DNA from: Pseudomonas sp.
GTDB lineage: Bacteria > Pseudomonadota > Gammaproteobacteria > Pseudomonadales > Pseudomonadaceae
NCBI RefSeq assembly: GCF_030150285.1
Contig: NZ_JASLGE010000055.1
Coordinates: 1-5,650, forward strand
Direction of reading: 5' to 3'
DNA length: 5,650 nt
Positions within the stretch are counted from its first letter, which is position 1; each line of letters opens with the position of its first letter. Shown piece after piece: positions 1-5,650 of the stretch. A program made the translations under genes and the position numbers. A model generated the notes under the pieces. It was not told where the DNA came from, made no database searches, and saw only the letters and a program-made list of their open reading frames with translations.

Positions 1-917
1 AGGATGCGCTGGTGGCCGTCGGTGGACGCGCCGCCTGCTTGCTCGACCAGGAACGACATCGGGTTGGCTTCGTACATCAGGCGCAGTTTGCCCGGCTTGG
101 ACGGCTCGCGCGCGTCGCGCGGGTACATGAACAGGCCGCCACGGGTGAGGATACGGTGCACGTCGGCCACCATGGAGGCGATCCAGCGCATGTTGTAGTT
201 CTTCTTCAACGGGCCTTCCTCGCCAGCGGTCAGCTCGCTGACGTAACGCTTGACCGGGGCTTCCCAGTGGCGCTGGTTGGACATGTTGATGGCGAACTCG
301 GCGGTGGTTTCCGGGATGCTGATGTTCTCGTGGGTCAGCACGAAGCTGCCCATTTCGCGGTCCAGGGTGAAGCCCTTGACGCCGTTGCCCAGGGTCAGGA
401 TCAGCATGGTCTGCGGGCCGTAGATGGCGTAGCCGGCGGCGACCTGCTCGGTGCCCTTCTGCAGGAAAGCCTGCTCGTTGAGGCTGTCGTTCTGGGTCAG
501 GTACTCGGTTGGGCAGCGCAATACCGAGAAGATGGTGCCGACCGAAACGTTGACGTCGATGTTCGACGAGCCGTCCAGCGGGTCGAATACCAGCAGGTAG
601 GCGCCTTTGGGGTACTGACCCGGGATCTGGTAGGCATTGTCCATTTCCTCGGACGCCATGCCGGCCAGGTGACCGCCCCATTCGTTGGATTCCAGCAGGA
701 TGTCGTTGGACAGAACGTCGAGCTTCTTCTGCACTTCGCCCTGCACGTTCTCAGTGCCCATGCTGCCCAGCACTCCGCCCAGGGCGCCCTTGGATACAGC
801 GTGGCTGATCTCTTTGCATGCGCGCGCCACCACTTCGATAAGGAAGCGCAGATCGGCAGGGGTCTTGTTGCTGCGGGTCTGCTCGATCAAATAGCGACTC
901 AGGGTAACGCGGGACAT
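1..917 (-). CDS. fbp: Fructose-1,6-bisphosphatase class 1, 3' end beyond the window
   Basis: Cytoplasmic enzyme that hydrolyses fructose-1,6-bisphosphate to fructose-6-phosphate and phosphate, the committed step of gluconeogenesis. The frame reads from an ATG at 917 (MSRVTLSRYLIEQT) through 305 full codons and leaves the window at base 1. Class 1 FBPases of this type are about 335 residues, so roughly 30 C-terminal residues are missing. The metal and substrate signature FDPLDGSSNID is at residues 111-121 (Asp112 and Asp115 as metal ligands). An acidic pair, SEEMD, lies at 89-93. The later metal-ligand glutamate is Glu283 in LMYEANPMSF. KNYNMRWIASMVADVH is also typical. The start is supported by a GGAG Shine-Dalgarno 6 bases upstream and by the N-terminus matching the family. 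The frame is intact with no odd codons. It is on the same strand as glgP, 222 bases downstream of it. The identity is secure from the motifs; the gene's end cannot be seen. Confidence 0.97.
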   Translation of the reverse strand, partial: MSRVTLSRYLIEQTRSNKTPADLRFLIEVVARACKEISHAVSKGALGGVLGSMGTENVQGEVQKKLDVLSNDILLESNEWGGHLAGMASEEMDNAYQIPGQYPKGAYLLVFDPLDGSSNIDVNVSVGTIFSVLRCPTEYLTQNDSLNEQAFLQKGTEQVAAGYAIYGPQTMLILTLGNGVKGFTLDREMGSFVLTHENISIPETTAEFAINMSNQRHWEAPVKRYVSELTAGEEGPLKKNYNMRWIASMVADVHRILTRGGLFMYPRDAREPSKPGKLRLMYEANPMSFLVEQAGGASTDGHQRI

Positions 918-923
918 GTAAGG

Positions 924-927
924 CTCC
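924..927 (-). promoter_or_regulatory. Ribosome binding site of fbp
   Basis: Read on the minus strand this is GGAG, 6 bases before the ATG at 917. Just upstream (934-944) the leader has a C-rich tract, CCCCCTCCCCC, part of which (CTCC) could pair with this GGAG. That pairing is only 4 bp. Confidence 0.75.
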
Positions 928-1074
928 GAACAAGGGGGAGGGGGCGAAAAACCCGCGCAGTTTAACGCGTGTTGCGGTGCAAATCTTCTAAACAGACTGA
1001 GAACTGGCCGAACGGGGTCAGCTGAACCCTTAAATCAACTGAAAAGCCTGCACTGGCCACCCTATTTGCTCAAC

Positions 1075-1106
1075 AAGCCTGGCACACCGTAGCCGTTGCC
1101 AGGCTT
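1075..1106 (-). terminator. Perfect inverted repeat after glgP, possible weak terminator
   Basis: The arms AAGCCTGGCA (1075-1084) and TGCCAGGCTT (1097-1106) are exact reverse complements, 10 bp, with a 12-base loop. The hairpin begins 33 bases after the glgP stop codon. In the glgP direction the bases after the stem read TTGTTGAGC, a poor U-tract. It could be a weak intrinsic terminator, an RNA-stabilising 3' hairpin or a processing site. It separates glgP from fbp, which argues against simple read-through of the two genes. Confidence 0.5.
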
Positions 1107-1139
1107 TGCGTCCGATCAGCGCCCACGAAAGGTGTTGGG

Positions 1140-3587
<2,448 letters not shown>

Positions 3588-3595
3588 CGATGCAA

Positions 3596-3599
3596 CCTC
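3596..3599 (-). promoter_or_regulatory. Ribosome binding site of glgP
   Basis: On the minus strand the bases are GAGG, 8 bases before the ATG at 3587. This supports that start. I could not find a convincing sigma-70 promoter for glgP further upstream. Confidence 0.7.
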
Positions 3600-3746
3600 G
3601 GGCGAGAGAGTAGGAGTGGCTAGAGCCTAGTTGGTCTGACAGCGCTAGCCGCTCGGGTTCAAGAGTTTTTGCTCAACGGTTACTGGCCAGAGGTTGATGC
3701 AGGGGCCGTGCCGAACCGCCACTGGGCTGAAAGCAACAAAATCGTG

Positions 3747-3774
3747 TTCAAAAAAACATCAATCCCGGTATGAT
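3747..3774 (+). promoter_or_regulatory. Probable sigma-70 promoter of the YkgJ-family gene
   Basis: A -10 box TATGAT at 3769-3774 (5 of 6 to TATAAT) lies 16 bases after a weaker -35, TTCAAA, at 3747-3752. A GC-rich discriminator, CGCGCGCCCGG, follows the -10. Transcription would begin around 3780-3783, about 30 bases before the ATG at 3812. The -10 box overlaps the in-frame ATG at 3770, so that ATG should not be in the mRNA. The -35 is a poor match, so the call rests mainly on the -10 and its position. Confidence 0.6.
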
Positions 3775-3811
3775 CGCGCGCCCGGAACACCCGCCCCCTC
3801 TTGGATACCTG

Positions 3812-4246
3812 ATGAAGCCTCAACTGATCGCCGCCGCGGAACTCGACCGTCTCGAAACGTGGCAGAAATACTCCAGCCATATGTGCGGCGGCTGCGTGTC
3901 CAGCTGCTGCACCTTGCCGGTTGAGGTGAAAATCAAGGACTTGATCCGTATCGGCATCGTCGACGAATTCGAACGCGGCGACCCGCCCAAGAACATCGCC
4001 AAGCGGTTGCAAAAGGAAGGGATCGTAGAGCGTTATAACGCGAAATCCGAGATCTTTACCTTGCAGCGCATGAGCAACAACGATTGCCTGTATTTGGACC
4101 GCAAAAGCCGTTTCTGCACGATTTATGACACCCGCCCGGACACATGCCGCAACCACCCCAAGATCGGTCCACGCCCTGGCTATTGCGCTTACAAGCCCAA
4201 AGAAGTGGTGCGTGACACAAATGTGCGCACGCTAGAGCGCTTCTAA
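3812..4246 (+). CDS. YkgJ-family (CxxCxxCC) cysteine-cluster protein, function unknown
   Basis: The protein has 144 residues with eight cysteines in the pattern of the YkgJ/UPF0153 family, annotated as a putative zinc- or iron-chelating domain. The first cluster is MCGGCVSSCC, with Cys25, Cys28, Cys32 and Cys33. The second set is Cys92 (NNDCLYLD), Cys102 (RFCTIYDTRP), Cys112 (TCRNHP) and Cys125 (GYC). The middle, about 38-75, is charged and probably helical. There is no signal peptide or membrane segment, so it is likely cytoplasmic. Metal identity and partners are unknown, and no function is proposed. The frame is open from an ATG at 3770, but that codon lies in the -10 box. The ATG at 3812 has GGA 6 bases upstream, and from there the sequence MKPQLIAAAELDRLETWQKY reads like the family N-terminus. 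The gene diverges from glgP and converges on typA; the stop is followed within 10 bases by a REP element. Confidence 0.9.
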   Translation: MKPQLIAAAELDRLETWQKYSSHMCGGCVSSCCTLPVEVKIKDLIRIGIVDEFERGDPPKNIAKRLQKEGIVERYNAKSEIFTLQRMSNNDCLYLDRKSRFCTIYDTRPDTCRNHPKIGPRPGYCAYKPKEVVRDTNVRTLERF

Positions 4247-4251
4247 CCCCC

Positions 4252-4275
4252 GTAGGAGCGAGCTTGCTCGCGATC
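4252..4275 (+). repeat. REP element, copy 0
   Basis: GTAGGA head followed by GCGAG-CTTG-CTCGC (stem 4258-4271) and GATC. This is the form typical of P. fluorescens-group REPs. It begins 5 bases after the stop of the YkgJ-family gene, so it is probably transcribed as the 3' end of that mRNA. Unlike the next two copies, it has no inverted partner half: after GATCTTTTGA the sequence goes straight into the TTTTGATCT tail. Confidence 0.85.
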
Positions 4276-4338
4276 TTTTGATCTGGCTTTTGATCTGAGG
4301 GGCCCCTTAAACCACGCTGGCCGAACACAGCAAGGCTT

Positions 4339-4414
4339 GTAGGAACGAGCTTGCTCGTGATCTTTTGACCTTTAAAAGACCGCGAGCAATCGAGTATCGA
4401 CCGACTACGCCTAC
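4339..4414. repeat. REPIN-like inverted REP pair, copy 1
   Basis: A GTAGG-headed REP (4339-4362) faces a degenerate inverted one ending in CCTAC at 4410-4414. Inner arms TTGCTCGTGATCTTTT (4351-4366) and AAAAGACCGCGAGCAA (4374-4389) pair over 16 positions around a 7-base loop, with one A-C mismatch (4360/4380) and one T-G wobble (4358/4382). The inverted half carries extra sequence including TCGAGTATCGA (4390-4400), so it is not a standard symmetrical pair. Confidence 0.75.
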
Positions 4415-4480
4415 GCGTGAACACCGTGTTTTTGATCTGAGGGCCCCCTTAAACCACGCTGGCCGAACGCAGCAAGGCCT

Positions 4481-4556
4481 GTAGGAACGAGCTTGCTCGT
4501 GATCTTTTGACCTTTAAAAGATCGCGAGCAATCGAGTATCGACCGACTGCGCCTAC
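4481..4556. repeat. REPIN-like inverted REP pair, copy 2
   Basis: The same structure lies 142 bases further on, with inner arms at 4493-4508 and 4516-4531. Position 4522 is T where copy 1 has C at 4380, so the A-C mismatch of copy 1 is an A-T pair here and the 16-position stem has only the T-G wobble left. The other difference in this stretch is G4549 for A4407. Confidence 0.75.
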
Positions 4557-4636
4557 GCGTGAACACCGTGTTTTTGATCTGGTTTTTGATCTAAAGGGCC
4601 CCCTTAAACCACGCTGGCGAACGCAGGTTTTGCGCA

Positions 4637-4669
4637 GTGGCTAACCCGGCAGGACGCCGGGTTAGCCGC
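4637..4669. repeat. Strong GC-rich hairpin without a U-tract
   Basis: The arms GGCTAACCCGGC (4639-4650) and GCCGGGTTAGCC (4656-4667) are exact complements, 12 bp with a 5-base AGGAC loop. One wobble and one further G-C pair extend the stem to 4637-4669. Neither side has a T-run, so it is not a standard intrinsic terminator. It directly adjoins a REP-like sequence and may be part of one composite repeat. Confidence 0.7.
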
Positions 4670-4696
4670 GACACGGCCGGGGCCGGCCCCTCCTAC
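4667..4696 (-). repeat. GC-rich REP-like element of a different class
   Basis: Read on the minus strand it begins with the REP head GTAGGAG (4690-4696) and continues into the perfect palindrome GGGGCCGGCCCC (4679-4690), then GGCCGTGTCGCG. The head and hairpin layout matches a REP, but the stem sequence differs from the GAGCTTGCTC class in the neighbouring array and its orientation is opposite. The class assignment is by resemblance only. Confidence 0.5.
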
Positions 4697-4722
4697 CGTC
4701 GAAAGAGTCGAACGCCGGGCAT

Positions 4723-4760
4723 AAAAAAACGCCCCCGACCGCAAGGTCGGGGGCGTTTTT
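4723..4760. terminator. Bidirectional intrinsic terminator between the YkgJ-family gene and typA
   Basis: A 12-bp stem, ACGCCCCCGACC (4729-4740) with GGTCGGGGGCGT (4745-4756), closes a GCAA tetraloop. The minus-strand transcript ends in seven U (4723-4729) and the plus-strand transcript in five U (4756-4760). It lies 20 bases past the typA stop and should end typA; it can also stop transcripts entering from the YkgJ-family side through the repeat array. Confidence 0.95.
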
Positions 4761-4780
4761 GTAACCGCTAACTAAGTGAC

Positions 4781-5650
4781 TTAGTTTTTGGCCTTTTTGG
4801 CAGCGCGGGTACGCTCGCCTTCGTCCAGGATCTTCTTGCGAAGACGGATGGACTTAGGTGTCACTTCACACAGTTCGTCGTCCTGGATGAATTCCAGAGC
4901 CTGTTCCAGGGTGAAGCGAACAGGTGGAACCAGTGCGATGGTTTCGTCTTTACCCGAAGCACGCATGTTGTCGAGCTTCTTGCCCTTGGTAGGGTTAACG
5001 CCCATGTCGTTGTCACGGCTGTTCAGACCAATGATCTGACCGTTGTAGATCTCTTGACCGTGCTCAACAAACAGCTTGCCGCGTGCTTGCAGAGTTTCCA
5101 GGGAGTAGGTCAGTGCCTTGCCGGTCTCAACCGATACCAGAACACCGTTCTGACGGCCGGACATGTGGCCCGACTTCATGGTGTCGTAGCGATCGAAGAT
5201 CGAGGTCAGGATGCCTGCACCGTTGGTCAGGGTCAGGAACTGGTTACGGAAACCGATCAGACCACGTGCCGGGATGTTGTATTCCAGGCGCACACGACCC
5301 TTGCCATCCGGAACCATGTTGGTCAGGTCGCCTTTACGCAGCCCCATCTCTTCCATCACACGGCCCTGAGCATCTTCAGGGATGTCGATGGTCACGTTTT
5401 CAAACGGTTCCTGCTTAACACCGTCAACAACGCGGATGATAACTTCTGGACGGCCAACGCCCATTTCGAAGCCTTCACGACGCATGGTTTCGATCAGAAC
5501 CGAAAGGTGCAGCTCACCACGGCCGGAAACCTTGAACTTGTCAGCCGAGTCGCCTTCTTCAACGCGCAGTGCAACGTTGTACAGCAGCTCTTTGTCCAGA
5601 CGCTCCTTGATGTTACGGGAGGTCACGAACTTGCCTTCTTTACCGCAGAA
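4781..5650 (-). CDS. typA: Translational GTPase TypA/BipA, C-terminal part
   Basis: A ribosome-binding GTPase of the elongation-factor family, involved in 50S assembly and stress or low-temperature growth. The frame is open from the right edge (FCGKEGKFVTSRNIKERL) to the TAA at 4781-4783, giving 289 residues of a protein that is normally about 605; the GTPase domain lies outside. The visible part covers the EF-G-like domain III (VSGRGELHLSVLIETMRREGFE), domain V (ENVTIDIPEDAQGRVMEEMG, KGDLTNMVPDGKGRVRLEY, PARGLIGFRNQF) and the TypA-specific C-terminal domain (GKLFVEHGQEIYNGQIIG, KGKKLDNMRASGKDE, ALEFIQDDELCEVTPKSIRLRKK). The basic tail ends RAAKKAKN. A GTG at 5626 is an internal valine codon, not a start. 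The C-terminal domain separates it from EF-G and LepA. It converges on the YkgJ-family gene across the repeat array. Confidence 0.97.
   Translation of the reverse strand, partial: FCGKEGKFVTSRNIKERLDKELLYNVALRVEEGDSADKFKVSGRGELHLSVLIETMRREGFEMGVGRPEVIIRVVDGVKQEPFENVTIDIPEDAQGRVMEEMGLRKGDLTNMVPDGKGRVRLEYNIPARGLIGFRNQFLTLTNGAGILTSIFDRYDTMKSGHMSGRQNGVLVSVETGKALTYSLETLQARGKLFVEHGQEIYNGQIIGLNSRDNDMGVNPTKGKKLDNMRASGKDETIALVPPVRFTLEQALEFIQDDELCEVTPKSIRLRKKILDEGERTRAAKKAKN

Larger units (their letters stand above)
4252..4626. repeat. Tandem array of a 142-base REP-containing unit
   Basis: Two nearly full copies lie head to tail at 4299-4440 and 4441-4582, offset by exactly 142 bases with about five substitutions between them (roughly 96% identity by eye). 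A truncated piece precedes them (4252-4298) and a partial third copy follows (4596-4626). Each unit runs GGGCCCC, CTTAAACCACGCTGG, a GTAGG-headed REP, a hairpin, CTACGCGTGAACACC and a TTTTTGATCT tail. The partial third copy has lost one C (CTGGCGAACGCAG) and diverges after 4626. I see no coding potential. The array lies between convergent genes, where REP-type elements commonly accumulate. Confidence 0.9.

Noticed and set aside
12..965. 317-codon plus-strand open frame opposite fbp
   Set aside because: It mirrors the fbp codons on the other strand, as is common in GC-rich genes. It has no recognisable domain, while the minus strand gives a clear FBPase.
918..1020. Sigma-70 or sigma-54 promoter for fbp
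   Set aside because: I found no -35/-10 pair with acceptable spacing and no sigma-54 GG/GC motif, so no call was made.
3618..3650. GGCTAG/CTAGCC inverted repeat in the glgP leader
   Set aside because: Only 6 bp with a 21-base loop; too weak to call an operator or riboswitch.
3680..4156. 158-codon minus-strand frame opposite the YkgJ-family gene
   Set aside because: The plus strand encodes the conserved cysteine pattern and has the promoter. The antisense translation is unfamiliar.
4056..4424. 122-codon minus-strand frame running through the REP array
   Set aside because: It is made of antisense YkgJ-family sequence and repeats, with no gene-like features.
4252..4626. CRISPR-like array
   Set aside because: The repeating unit is 142 bases with no alternation of short constant repeats and unique spacers, and no cas gene is near.

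Overview
The window looks like a piece of a Pseudomonas chromosome, most likely from the P. fluorescens group. The coding regions are GC-rich. The proteins match pseudomonad-type fructose-1,6-bisphosphatase, glycogen phosphorylase, a small YkgJ-type cysteine-cluster protein and TypA/BipA. The spacer at 4247-4780 carries REP elements with the GTAGGAG head and GAGCTTGCTC hairpin typical of that group. These assignments rest on motif recognition by eye, not on a database search.

Layout from left to right. (1) 1-917, minus strand: fbp, fructose-1,6-bisphosphatase, complete at its N-terminus and cut by the left edge about 30 residues before its usual end. (2) 918-1139: a 222-base spacer with a perfect 10-bp inverted repeat just after glgP. 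(3) 1140-3587, minus strand: complete glgP, 815 residues, with the PLP lysine and phosphate-binding residues intact. (4) 3588-3811: a divergent promoter region. (5) 3812-4246, plus strand: a 144-residue YkgJ/CxxCxxCC protein whose start is set by a good -10 box that overlaps an upstream ATG. (6) 4247-4780: a 534-base non-coding spacer with a tandem array of a 142-base unit carrying REP/REPIN-like hairpins, a second GC-rich REP-like element beside a 12-bp perfect stem, and a bidirectional intrinsic terminator. (7) 4781-5650, minus strand: the C-terminal 289 residues of typA, cut by the right edge.

fbp and glgP are both central carbon storage enzymes: gluconeogenic removal of the 1-phosphate of fructose-1,6-bisphosphate, and phosphorolysis of alpha-glucan to glucose-1-phosphate. 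They share a strand, but the 222-base gap, the hairpin and the separate ribosome binding sites suggest separate control. The YkgJ-type gene diverges from glgP and converges on typA. I see no sign of an undescribed multi-gene system. The most informative unusual structure is the repeat array between the YkgJ-type gene and typA, where copies differ by paired changes that keep a hairpin, by loss of one half of the element, and by a 12-base tail duplication.
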